6,470 bases of DNA from DATJZH01 sp035499215 (GCA_035499215.1 DATJZH010000338.1:1-6470); one strand, 5' to 3'; numbered from the stretch's first letter, positions 1 to 5,333 are shown. Numbers and translations are program-made. The notes: generated by a model from the sequence alone, not told the origin.

Positions 1-679
1 CCAGGCCGGCCAGCATGGGCCGCAGGGCCGCGGCGAAGCGGCTGCGCGGTATCTGGGCGGCCACGGCGCGCGCGGTCGCGGCGTCATCCACGTCGGTGAG
101 CAGCGGGAGCTGGCGCACCCGCAGCCCGGCCCCGTTGAGCCGGGCCAGCTGCGCTTCGCCGGTATCAGCCGCCGACATGGGCACTCCCAGCAGCAGCGCC
201 GGGTCGGGCCGCCGCAGGCCGAGCAGCCAGAAGCCGCCGTCAGCGGCTGGCCCGAACACGGCATCCGCGGCACCGGTCGCCAGCGGGCGGATCGCAGCCT
301 CCAGCGCCCTGCGGGTCACTTGGGGGGTGTCCATGCCGATCAAGACCATAGGGAATGGCAGCTGGGCGTACGCCTGCCCGAACGCGGCGGCCAGCCGCTC
401 ATCCAGGCCGCGGCCGTGCTGGGCGATGACGTCGAAACCCGGCGGAAGCCAATCTCCGGCCGTCCCCTCCAGCGCGAGCACGTGCCGGACGGCAGGGACC
501 TGCGCGGCTGTGGCCAGGGTGTCCGCTAGGGCCGCCGCTGCGAGCCGGGCCGCCTGCCGCGCGCTGAACGGCGGGGTCAGCCTGGTCTTGACCCGGCCGG
601 GCACCGGTTGCTTGGCGATGACCATGACCTGCGCGCGGGGGGTGGCCGCTGCGCGCGCCGCCTGCTGGGCCGCTGTCAT
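1..679 (-). CDS. DUF2064 / TIGR04282-family GT-A-like protein (3' end cut by window edge)
   Basis: The minus frame from ATG 679 stays open to the left edge for 226 codons, so the stop lies outside the window. The protein has a GT-A/nucleotidyltransferase-like layout: MVIAKQPVPGRVKTRL at residues 19-34 (the family signature AKxPxPGxVKTRL), QHGRGLDERL at 87-96, IGMDTPQ at 114-120 with the likely metal/nucleotide-binding Asp117, GPAADGGFWLLGL at 143-155 and LLTDVDD at 193-199. These are the hallmarks of DUF2064/TIGR04282, called 'arsenosugar biosynthesis glycosyltransferase' in databases although most members are untested. It is probably cytosolic and soluble; no membrane segment is visible. The start overlaps the stop of the upstream GT2 gene in TGATG, which implies translational coupling; no good Shine-Dalgarno sequence is seen. 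An internal Met19 directly before the motif is a less likely start. A nucleotidyltransferase role like that of CofC is an alternative to sugar transfer. Family call strong, function unknown. Confidence 0.9.
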   Translation of the reverse strand, partial: MTAAQQAARAAATPRAQVMVIAKQPVPGRVKTRLTPPFSARQAARLAAAALADTLATAAQVPAVRHVLALEGTAGDWLPPGFDVIAQHGRGLDERLAAAFGQAYAQLPFPMVLIGMDTPQVTRRALEAAIRPLATGAADAVFGPAADGGFWLLGLRRPDPALLLGVPMSAADTGEAQLARLNGAGLRVRQLPLLTDVDDAATARAVAAQIPRSRFAAALRPMLAGL

Positions 680-1332
680 CAAGCCGCGAGCACCCGCCGC
701 ATGTCGCGGACGGTCTGCAGGGTCCCCCGCACCGTCCCCGTGACCTTAGATTTGCCTGCTGCCCGCGGGTGGTAGGGAACGTCCCGCTCCTCGATATGCC
801 AGCCAGCCTCCGCCGCCCGGATGACCATCTCCAGCGGATAGCCGAACCTGCGGTCCGCCAGGGCGAGCGCCAGCAGCCCGTCACGGCGGGCGGCCCGCAT
901 CGGCCCGAGATCGCGCAGCTGCACATCGGCCCGGCGGCGGATCGCCGCCGCGACGGCGCGGTTGCCGAGTCGTGCGTGCAGCGGCCACGCCCCGCGCCCG
1001 GCGGGTCTTCTGCGGCCCAGCACCAGATCGGCAGCCCCGTCCAGGACGGGCCCGGCCACCAGGGGCAGATCGGCCGGGTCGAGAGAAGAGTCCGCGTCCA
1101 TGATGCAGACGACCTGGCTGGTGGCGGCCAGCAGCCCGGCGTGGCAGGCTGCCCCGAATCCTCGCTGCGGTGCGTCCACCACCCGGGCCCCGTGCCGCCG
1201 CGCGACCTGCACGGAACCGTCGCCGGATCCGTTGTCGGCCACGATCGGCCGGAATCCGGGCGGCATCTGGCCGAGCACCCACGGCAGGGCCGCGGCCTCG
1301 TCGAGGCAGGGCAGCACCACGTCGATCAGCAT
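679..1332 (-). CDS. Soluble family 2 glycosyltransferase (DPM1/polyprenyl-phosphate type)
   Basis: A 217-residue GT-A glycosyltransferase that should transfer a sugar from a nucleotide-sugar donor to an unknown acceptor in the cytosol. The order of motifs is classic GT2: VVLPCLDEA at residues 5-13, nucleotide-binding VADNGSGDGS at 31-40, RGFGAACHAG at 57-66, and the metal-binding CIMDADSSLDP at 76-86 with the DxD pair Asp79/Asp81. Later come a GPMRA segment (143-147), GYPLEMVIRA (164-173) and VPYHPRAAGKSKVTGT (185-200), as in polyprenyl-phosphate glycosyltransferases. There is no C-terminal membrane segment or GtrA-like domain, so it is a short soluble version. It is the first gene of a leftward pair with the DUF2064 gene; GT2 plus DUF2064 pairs are recurrent (TIGR04283 beside TIGR04282). 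The ATG at 1332 is chosen because the LPCLDEA strand starts only a few residues later. A Shine-Dalgarno sequence is weak, but a TANNNT element lies 7 nt upstream, so leaderless translation is likely. Substrate not predictable. Confidence 0.92.
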   Translation of the reverse strand: MLIDVVLPCLDEAAALPWVLGQMPPGFRPIVADNGSGDGSVQVARRHGARVVDAPQRGFGAACHAGLLAATSQVVCIMDADSSLDPADLPLVAGPVLDGAADLVLGRRRPAGRGAWPLHARLGNRAVAAAIRRRADVQLRDLGPMRAARRDGLLALALADRRFGYPLEMVIRAAEAGWHIEERDVPYHPRAAGKSKVTGTVRGTLQTVRDMRRVLAA

Positions 1333-1339
1333 GGGCCTG

Positions 1340-1345
1340 ACGCTA
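1340..1345 (-). promoter_or_regulatory. Candidate -10 element (TAGCGT) for a leaderless GT2 transcript
   Basis: On the minus strand TAGCGT fits the actinobacterial TANNNT -10 consensus and ends 7 nt before the GT2 ATG at 1332. That is the spacing expected if transcription starts at the A of the ATG, giving a leaderless mRNA, and it agrees with the poor Shine-Dalgarno sequence. No TTGACA-like -35 is present 17-18 bp upstream, which suits an activator-dependent promoter. The 17-bp direct-repeat box at 1370-1386 lies 24 bp upstream. Predicted from sequence only. Confidence 0.45.
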
Positions 1346-1369
1346 GCGACGGCCGGCCATGATCGACTC

Positions 1370-1386
1370 TTACGATGCGGTTACGG
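1370..1386 (+). promoter_or_regulatory. Putative response-regulator box 1 (TTACG-N6-TTACG direct repeat)
   Basis: TTACGATGCGGTTACGG contains two perfect TTACG half-sites whose starts are 11 bp apart. This is the tandem layout bound by dimers of OmpR/PhoB-family regulators. Its last 14 bases recur exactly, in inverted orientation, in the other divergent intergenic region (4525-4538), and a weaker copy lies at 4565-4581. It sits between the divergent GT2 and epimerase genes and could control both. The regulator encoded at 3748-4488 is the obvious candidate; this is inference from motif type and proximity. Confidence 0.55.
1371..1376 (+). promoter_or_regulatory. Candidate -10 element (TACGAT) for the epimerase gene
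   Basis: TACGAT fits TANNNT and would start transcription near 1383, about 40 nt before the chosen epimerase ATG at 1425. It lies inside box 1, so a bound regulator would occlude it, unlike the GT2 side where the box is upstream. There is no convincing -35. If used, it rules out the farther upstream ATG at 1359 as the start codon. The overlap with the repeat makes this call weak. Confidence 0.25.
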
Positions 1387-1424
1387 GCAGCCGCAGGCCT
1401 CCCTCGGCGTGCTTGGCTGCGGCC

Positions 1425-2504
1425 ATGCGGATACTGATCACCGGCGCGGCCGGGTTCATCGGCTCTCACATCGCCGAGGCGGCGCTCGCGGCCGGGCACG
1501 TAGTCCGCGGCCTCGATTCGCTGGCACCCGCGGTGCACGACGGCGTGCCGGGCTACTGGCCCCGTGGCGCGGAGTTGATCACCGCGGACATCCGGGACCC
1601 CTCGGCGGTCAGCCGCGCCCTGCAGGGCGTGCAGGCGGTCTGTCATCAGGCCGCCCTGGTCGGTCTCGGGGTCAACCTCGGCGACCTGCCCGGATACAGC
1701 GATGTCAACATCACAGGCACCGCCGTGCTGCTTGACCATATGGGCCGCCAGCAGATATCCCGCCTAGTACTGGCCTCTTCGATGGTGGTGTACGGCGAGG
1801 GCGTATACCGGTGCGCGGAGCACGGCCAGGTCCGGCCGCCCGCCCGCGACCGAGCCGACCTGGAACAGGGCAGGTTCGAGGCCCGCTGCCCGTGGTGCAG
1901 TGCTGACCTCAGCACGGCGGCGGTGCCGGAATCGGCGCCGCTGGACCCACGCAACGCCTATGCGGTCAGCAAGGTAGCGCAAGAGCAGCTCGCGGCGGTC
2001 TGGGCCGACCTGACCGGCGGCAGCGCGCTGGCACTGCGCTATCACAATGTCTACGGCCCGAGGATGCCGCGCGACACGCCCTACGCCGGGGTGGCGGCCA
2101 TCTTCCGGTCAGCGCTCGAAGCGGGGCAGGCGCCGCAGGTATTCGAGGACGGCGCGCAACGCCGGGACTTCGTGCACGTGACCGACGTCGCCGCGGCGAA
2201 CCTGGCGGCCCTGCAAGCCGGCCAGCGCGGCCGGTTGCGCGCCTATAACATCGCCAGCGGCGAGCCGCACACGATCGGAGAGATGGCCGGTGCCCTGGCC
2301 AGCGCCTTCGGCGGCCCGCAGCCCCAAGTCACCGGCGAATACCGGCTCGGCGACGTCCGCCACGTCGTGGCCTCGCCCGAGCTGGCCGGGCGCGAGCTCG
2401 GCTTCCGGGCACAGACCCGGTTCGCGGCCGGGATAGCGCAGTTCGCCCGGGCGCCGCTCAGGGAGCCGGCCCGCGCCGCCGCGCCGCCGCGCCACTTGCC
2501 CTAA
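1425..2504 (+). CDS. NAD-dependent epimerase/dehydratase (extended SDR) with zinc-ribbon-like insert
   Basis: A 359-residue extended short-chain dehydrogenase/reductase acting on a nucleotide sugar, probably a 4-epimerase or 4,6-dehydratase-type step in the cytosol. It begins with the Rossmann motif MRILITGAAGFIGSH (GxxGxxG, Gly7/Gly10/Gly13) and Asp31 at the end of the second strand, which favours NAD(H). The catalytic Ser lies in LASSMVVYGEG (116-126) and the YxxxK pair is Tyr179/Lys183 in NAYAVSK. RYHNVYGPR (205-213) and RRDFVHVTDVA (246-256) are typical of sugar epimerases. Between the catalytic Ser and Tyr is an insert with Cys130-x2-His133 and CPWC (Cys155, Cys158), resembling a zinc ribbon; from memory, proteins annotated as dTDP-L-rhamnose 4-epimerase (WbiB-like) share it. 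ATG 1425 is chosen because the Rossmann strand starts there; ATG 1359 would add 22 unrelated residues. TTG 1413 is possible. The Shine-Dalgarno sequence is weak. The product shares stop-codon bases with the convergent kinase gene. Confidence 0.9.
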   Translation: MRILITGAAGFIGSHIAEAALAAGHVVRGLDSLAPAVHDGVPGYWPRGAELITADIRDPSAVSRALQGVQAVCHQAALVGLGVNLGDLPGYSDVNITGTAVLLDHMGRQQISRLVLASSMVVYGEGVYRCAEHGQVRPPARDRADLEQGRFEARCPWCSADLSTAAVPESAPLDPRNAYAVSKVAQEQLAAVWADLTGGSALALRYHNVYGPRMPRDTPYAGVAAIFRSALEAGQAPQVFEDGAQRRDFVHVTDVAAANLAALQAGQRGRLRAYNIASGEPHTIGEMAGALASAFGGPQPQVTGEYRLGDVRHVVASPELAGRELGFRAQTRFAAGIAQFARAPLREPARAAAPPRHLP

Positions 2505-3751
2505 CCCGGCCCCCGGTGCTTTCCGGCGCCCCCTGGCGTGGGGAACAGCTGATCCGGCGGCCAGGATCGGGGATCCGCCGGGCCGCCGTGGGTGCCCGGC
2601 TGCCCATCGGCCACAGTCTGGGCTGACGCGAGCGGCAGCCGGATCACAAACTGGCAGCCGGGCCCGGCGTTGCGCACGGCGATCTGCCCGGCATGGGCTT
2701 CCACGATGCCTCGAGCGATGCTGAGGCCCAGGCCAGCGCCCTCGCCGGGGCCGGGCGTGCGCGCGGTCTCGCCGCGGAACGCCACGTCGAAGATCCGCGG
2801 CAGCTGGTCGGCGGGGATTCCACCGCAGGAATCCGACACGCTGACCATGGCCATCCCCGACTCGCAGTCGCCCACCACTTCGACCGAGTGGTCGGAAGGC
2901 GTGTGCCGGATCGCGTTGATCACCAGGTTGCACAGCGCCCGGCCGACCTCCGCAGTATCCACATACACGGGCAGGCCGTCGGCCGCCGAGCCGCGCAGCA
3001 GCACGCCTTTGGCCTTGGCCAGTGGCTCGGCGCTGGCCAGGACCTCGCCGATCAGGTCGTCGAGGCCGACACGGCTGCGGGACAGCCGCAGCGCGCCCGC
3101 GTGGATGCGCGACAGCTCGAACAGGTCATCGATCATGAGGGTGAGCCGGTCGGTCTCGCCGCGGATCTGGCTGTGGTAGCGGCGCATAGTCTGCTGGTCG
3201 GTCACCACCTGGTCCTCCAGCGCCTCGGCCATCGCCCGCAGGCCCGCCAGCGGCGTCCGCAAATCGTGGCTGACCCAGGCGACGAGCTCGCGGCGGCTGG
3301 CCTCCAGTGCCCGTTCGCGATCACGCGCCTCAGCCAGCCTGTCCTGCGCTCTTTCCAGCTCCCGCGACAGTCCTTCCAGCTCGGCCGGGAGCACCTGGCC
3401 CGGCGGCCGGTACCGGCCGCCGCCACCCACCTCCCGGACTGCTGCCAGCAGCAGGCGGCTGGCCGTCGACACGCGCCGGCCGACGATCACCGACACGCCG
3501 AAGCCCGCGATCCCGGCGATCAGGACCACCGCCAGCACCACGTCGAGGTCGCCGCGGGAGATGAACATCTTCAGGGCGATCACCACCACGCCAGCCAGCG
3601 TGGCCACGACTGTGACCGCCGCGATCACGGTCATCAGCGTGGCGACCGAGCGCGCCGCCAGCACCCGCACCGCGACGACCCCGGCGGCCAAGGCGGCCAG
3701 CGCTATCAGGGCGACGGTGTAGCCCACCGTCCACCAGTCAGCCGCAGTCAT
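2501..3751 (-). CDS. Two-component sensor histidine kinase, three membrane segments, minimal extracytoplasmic region
   Basis: A 416-residue membrane kinase expected to autophosphorylate and pass phosphate to the response regulator encoded just upstream. Hydrophobic segments lie at about residues 9-31, 37-60 and 70-91, with loops of only 5-9 residues; Arg-rich loop 1 and the GRR after segment 3 place the kinase in the cytoplasm with the N-terminus outside. A HAMP-like/coiled-coil linker (about 92-155) precedes the H-box VSHDLRTPLAGLRAMAE with phospho-acceptor His162. The ATP-binding domain shows the N-box NLVINAIRHTP (275-285), G1 box DSCGGIP (307-313), F-box RIFDVAFRGE and G2 box GEGAGLGLSIA (336-346). 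The kinase is therefore apparently intact. A Gly/Pro-rich tail of about 40 residues follows the catalytic domain. The ATG overlaps the regulator stop in ATGA and has a GGAAG Shine-Dalgarno sequence at 3756-3760, so the two are one operon and coupled. The signal sensed is unknown. Confidence 0.95.
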   Translation of the reverse strand: MTAADWWTVGYTVALIALAALAAGVVAVRVLAARSVATLMTVIAAVTVVATLAGVVVIALKMFISRGDLDVVLAVVLIAGIAGFGVSVIVGRRVSTASRLLLAAVREVGGGGRYRPPGQVLPAELEGLSRELERAQDRLAEARDRERALEASRRELVAWVSHDLRTPLAGLRAMAEALEDQVVTDQQTMRRYHSQIRGETDRLTLMIDDLFELSRIHAGALRLSRSRVGLDDLIGEVLASAEPLAKAKGVLLRGSAADGLPVYVDTAEVGRALCNLVINAIRHTPSDHSVEVVGDCESGMAMVSVSDSCGGIPADQLPRIFDVAFRGETARTPGPGEGAGLGLSIARGIVEAHAGQIAVRNAGPGCQFVIRLPLASAQTVADGQPGTHGGPADPRSWPPDQLFPTPGGAGKHRGPG

Positions 3752-4488
3752 CGTGCTTCCACTGGCTCATACCGGTAACCGACTCCCCATACCGTGACGA
3801 TCCGCTGCGGCAGCGTCGGGTCCTGCTCGATCTTCTCCCGAAGCCTGCGCACATGCACCGTGACCGTCGAGGTGTCGCCGAATGACCAGTTCCACACCTG
3901 CTCGAGCAACTGCTCGCGGCTGAATACCTGCCGCGGGTGGCTGAGCAGGAACACCAGCAGGTCGTATTCGCGCGAGGTCAACGCCAGCAGCGCGGTGCCA
4001 AGCCGGGCCTCGTGCGCGCTGAGGTCGATCCGGAGTTCGCCGTCGCCGATCGTGCCGCGGGCCGGCTGGCCCGCCAGCCCGCCGCCGCGGGCCCGGCGGA
4101 GCACCGAGCGGACCCGCAGCGCCAGTTCGCGCGGGCTGAACGGCTTGGTGACGTAGTCATCGGCCCCGGTCTCGAAGCCGACAACCCGGTCAGTCTCCTC
4201 CCCGAGCGCGGTTAGCATCACCACCGGGATCAGCCAGTGCTCCCGCAGCCGCCGGCATACCTCCAAGCCGCCCATACCCGGCAGCATCAGGTCCAGCACG
4301 ACGAGATCGGGCGGCTCCTGCTCGAGCAGGCGCAGCGCCGCCGCGCCGTCGGGCACGCATTCCACCTCATGACCGTCCCGGACCAGGTAGCGCCGTACGA
4401 CGTCGACGATCGTCGCGTCGTCATCAACGACCATGATCCGGCCCGGCGGGTCGGGGTTACTCAGCATCTGGTGGCCCCGCCGCGACAT
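3748..4488 (-). CDS. OmpR/PhoB-family response regulator transcription factor
   Basis: A 246-residue DNA-binding response regulator, partner of the coupled sensor kinase. The receiver domain (about 17-134) has IMVVDDD with the acidic pair Asp22/Asp23, phospho-acceptor Asp66 in VVLDLMLPGMGG, Thr93 in VMLTALGEE and Lys115 in VTKPFSPRELALR, so every switch residue is present. After a Gly-rich linker comes an OmpR-type winged helix (about 145-242) with LTSREYDLL, REQLLEQVW, the recognition-helix region STVTVHVRRLREKIE and the wing VWGVGYRY. Proteins of this type bind direct repeats with roughly 11-bp period; such repeats lie upstream of this gene and upstream of the epimerase/GT2 genes. ATG 4488 is the outermost ATG; ATG 4467 (MLSNPDPPGRIMVVDD) has a slightly better GGCGGGG upstream and gives a more usual N-terminus, so the true start may be there. 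Function call is firm; target genes are inferred. Confidence 0.95.
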   Translation of the reverse strand: MSRRGHQMLSNPDPPGRIMVVDDDATIVDVVRRYLVRDGHEVECVPDGAAALRLLEQEPPDLVVLDLMLPGMGGLEVCRRLREHWLIPVVMLTALGEETDRVVGFETGADDYVTKPFSPRELALRVRSVLRRARGGGLAGQPARGTIGDGELRIDLSAHEARLGTALLALTSREYDLLVFLLSHPRQVFSREQLLEQVWNWSFGDTSTVTVHVRRLREKIEQDPTLPQRIVTVWGVGYRYEPVEAR

Positions 4489-4523
4489 CCGCGCGGGGCG
4501 CGCTCTCGCAGCTCACAGCACCT

Positions 4524-4529
4524 ACCGTA
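4524..4529 (-). promoter_or_regulatory. Candidate -10 element (TACGGT) for the regulator-kinase operon
   Basis: On the minus strand TACGGT fits TANNNT and would start transcription near 4517, 29 nt before ATG 4488 or 50 nt before ATG 4467. It overlaps the end of box 2, so occupancy of that box could repress this promoter while box 3, about 50 bp upstream, could activate it. There is no recognisable -35. Sequence prediction only. Confidence 0.3.
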
Positions 4530-4541
4530 ACCGCATCGCAG
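4525..4541 (-). promoter_or_regulatory. Putative response-regulator box 2
   Basis: Read on the minus strand this is CTGCGATGCGGTTACGG, 15 of 17 identical to box 1 with the last 14 bases exact. The second half-site TTACG is perfect and the first is degenerate (CTGCG). It lies between the divergent regulator and methyltransferase genes, 40 bp from box 3 in the same orientation, which places both on the same DNA face. Likely role: autoregulation of the two-component operon. Confidence 0.5.
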
Positions 4542-4564
4542 CGGCCATCCCCGGCGCGGCCAAT

Positions 4565-4581
4565 CCGTCACAGCTTCGTAA
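4565..4581 (-). promoter_or_regulatory. Putative response-regulator box 3
   Basis: Read on the minus strand this is TTACGAAGCTGTGACGG, 14 of 17 identical to box 1, with half-sites TTACG and TGACG spaced 11 bp. Its first half-site lies 23 bp from the TAGGCT element of the methyltransferase gene, in the same orientation and almost the same distance as box 1 has from the GT2 -10 element. This suggests activation of the methyltransferase promoter. Confidence 0.45.
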
Positions 4582-4593
4582 GGCTCGCGAGCC
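4582..4593. repeat. 12-bp perfect palindrome next to box 3
   Basis: GGCTCGCGAGCC is a perfect inverted repeat directly abutting box 3 and lying where the -35 of the methyltransferase promoter would be. It could be an operator for a second, dimeric regulator, or chance in GC-rich DNA. It is short for a transcription terminator and has no loop. Confidence 0.35.
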
Positions 4594-4604
4594 AGACCTG
4601 AGGC

Positions 4605-4610
4605 TAGGCT
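4605..4610 (+). promoter_or_regulatory. Candidate -10 element (TAGGCT) for the methyltransferase gene
   Basis: TAGGCT fits TANNNT and would start transcription near 4617, about 52 nt before the preferred ATG at 4669. No TTGACA-like -35 is visible. The upstream box 3 matches the arrangement at the GT2 promoter. A TTG codon at 4618, in frame with the methyltransferase, lies exactly 7 nt after the element, so a leaderless alternative start cannot be excluded. Confidence 0.4.
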
Positions 4611-4656
4611 GGCGGTCTTGCCGACAGCGGGCCGCCGGAGTATGCCCGGCGAATCC

Positions 4657-4662
4657 GAAGGG
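4657..4662 (+). promoter_or_regulatory. Ribosome binding site deciding the methyltransferase start
   Basis: GAAGGG lies 6 nt before ATG 4669 and directly abuts ATG 4663, so it supports initiation at 4669 rather than at 4663, 4642 or the TTG at 4618. Confidence 0.5.
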
Positions 4663-4668
4663 ATGACG

Positions 4669-5307
4669 ATGATCGGCAAGCTCTATGAGCGGGCACTGGC
4701 CGGGCTGGAGCACCCGGTGGTCGAGTATCCAGACGGCGACGCGATTCCCCTGGCTGCACAGCGCTGGCTGCGCGCCGCCCCCGGCGATGACTCACAGCTC
4801 GGCCGGTGCGGTGGGCCCACCCTGGATGTGGGCGCCGGGCCGGGGCGGCTGACCGTCGCGCTGGCTGAGCGCGGGGTTCCCGCGCTGGCCATCGACGTCA
4901 CGCCGTATGCGGTCAGCCTGGCCCGCTCCTGCGGCGCCCTGGCACTGCAGCGCGACGTGTTCGGCTACCTGCCGGGGACAGGACGCTGGGCCACGGTGCT
5001 GCTCGCGGACGGAAACATCGGCATCGGCGGAGATCCGGCCGTGCTGCTGCGCCGTAGCCGGAGCCTGCTGAAGCCCGGGGGCACCGTCGTGGCCGAAATC
5101 GAGCCCCCCGGGGCGCAGCTTCGCCGTGAGCGTGTCCGGCTGCGGACACCCGACCGCTCCGGTGCCTGGTTCCCGTGGGCCTGGGTCGGCGTCGACCAAA
5201 TCGGCGCCCTGGCCGATTCATCCGCCCTCCAGGTGGCGCAGGTGTGGGCCGACGCCGGCCGCTGGTTCACCGAACTGAGCCGCGGCGGCACGGCCCGGAT
5301 GCCGTGA
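4669..5307 (+). CDS. Class I SAM-dependent methyltransferase, substrate unknown
   Basis: A 212-residue soluble methyltransferase with a Rossmann-like SAM-binding domain. Motif I is TLDVGAGPGR (residues 51-60); the end of the second strand is AIDVTPYAVSLAR (74-86), where Asp76 should bind the SAM ribose; QRDVF (94-98) is a plausible acidic loop; LLADGNIGIGGDP (111-123) is a distinctive strand-4 segment in place of the usual D-x-x-F/L; and LLKPGGTVVAEIEPPG (133-148) is strand 5. The remaining C-terminal part (about 150-212), rich in Arg and Trp, should hold the substrate site. It could methylate a sugar or lipid-linked intermediate made by the neighbouring GT2, DUF2064 and epimerase proteins, but nothing in the sequence proves this. 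ATG 4669 is chosen for its GAAGGG ribosome binding site. The gene diverges from the two-component operon and ends 11 nt before the stop of the convergent membrane-protein gene. Confidence 0.85.
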   Translation: MIGKLYERALAGLEHPVVEYPDGDAIPLAAQRWLRAAPGDDSQLGRCGGPTLDVGAGPGRLTVALAERGVPALAIDVTPYAVSLARSCGALALQRDVFGYLPGTGRWATVLLADGNIGIGGDPAVLLRRSRSLLKPGGTVVAEIEPPGAQLRRERVRLRTPDRSGAWFPWAWVGVDQIGALADSSALQVAQVWADAGRWFTELSRGGTARMP

Positions 5308-5310
5308 CGG

Positions 5311-5333
5311 GCGCCCGCTCAGCCCGCGGGCGC
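5311..5333. terminator. Possible bidirectional terminator hairpin between convergent genes
   Basis: GCGCCCGC (5311-5318) pairs perfectly with GCGGGCGC (5326-5333) across a 7-nt loop, giving an all-GC 8-bp stem. It starts 4 nt after the methyltransferase stop and overlaps the last codons of the convergent membrane-protein gene. There is no T-tract on either side, which is common for actinobacterial terminators but also makes chance in GC-rich DNA possible. Confidence 0.45.

Noticed and set aside
1..1332. Arsenosugar biosynthesis cluster
   Set aside because: The DUF2064 and GT2 families carry this database label, but no arsenic methyltransferase or radical SAM gene is visible, and the pair is found in other contexts.
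1359..1424. Upstream ATG 1359 as the epimerase start
   Set aside because: It adds 22 residues before a Rossmann strand that normally begins the protein, and it would translate through box 1 and its candidate -10.
15..1735. Plus-strand open frames at 15-743, 769-1362 and 962-1735
   Set aside because: They lie opposite the DUF2064 and GT2 genes or in the wrong frame of the epimerase, whose family motifs are unambiguous; the translations are low-complexity Ala/Arg/Ser/Pro.
2693..3778. A 361-codon open frame on the plus strand antisense to the kinase gene
   Set aside because: It is the GC-rich shadow of a kinase with complete motifs; its His/Gln/Arg-rich translation has no recognisable domain.
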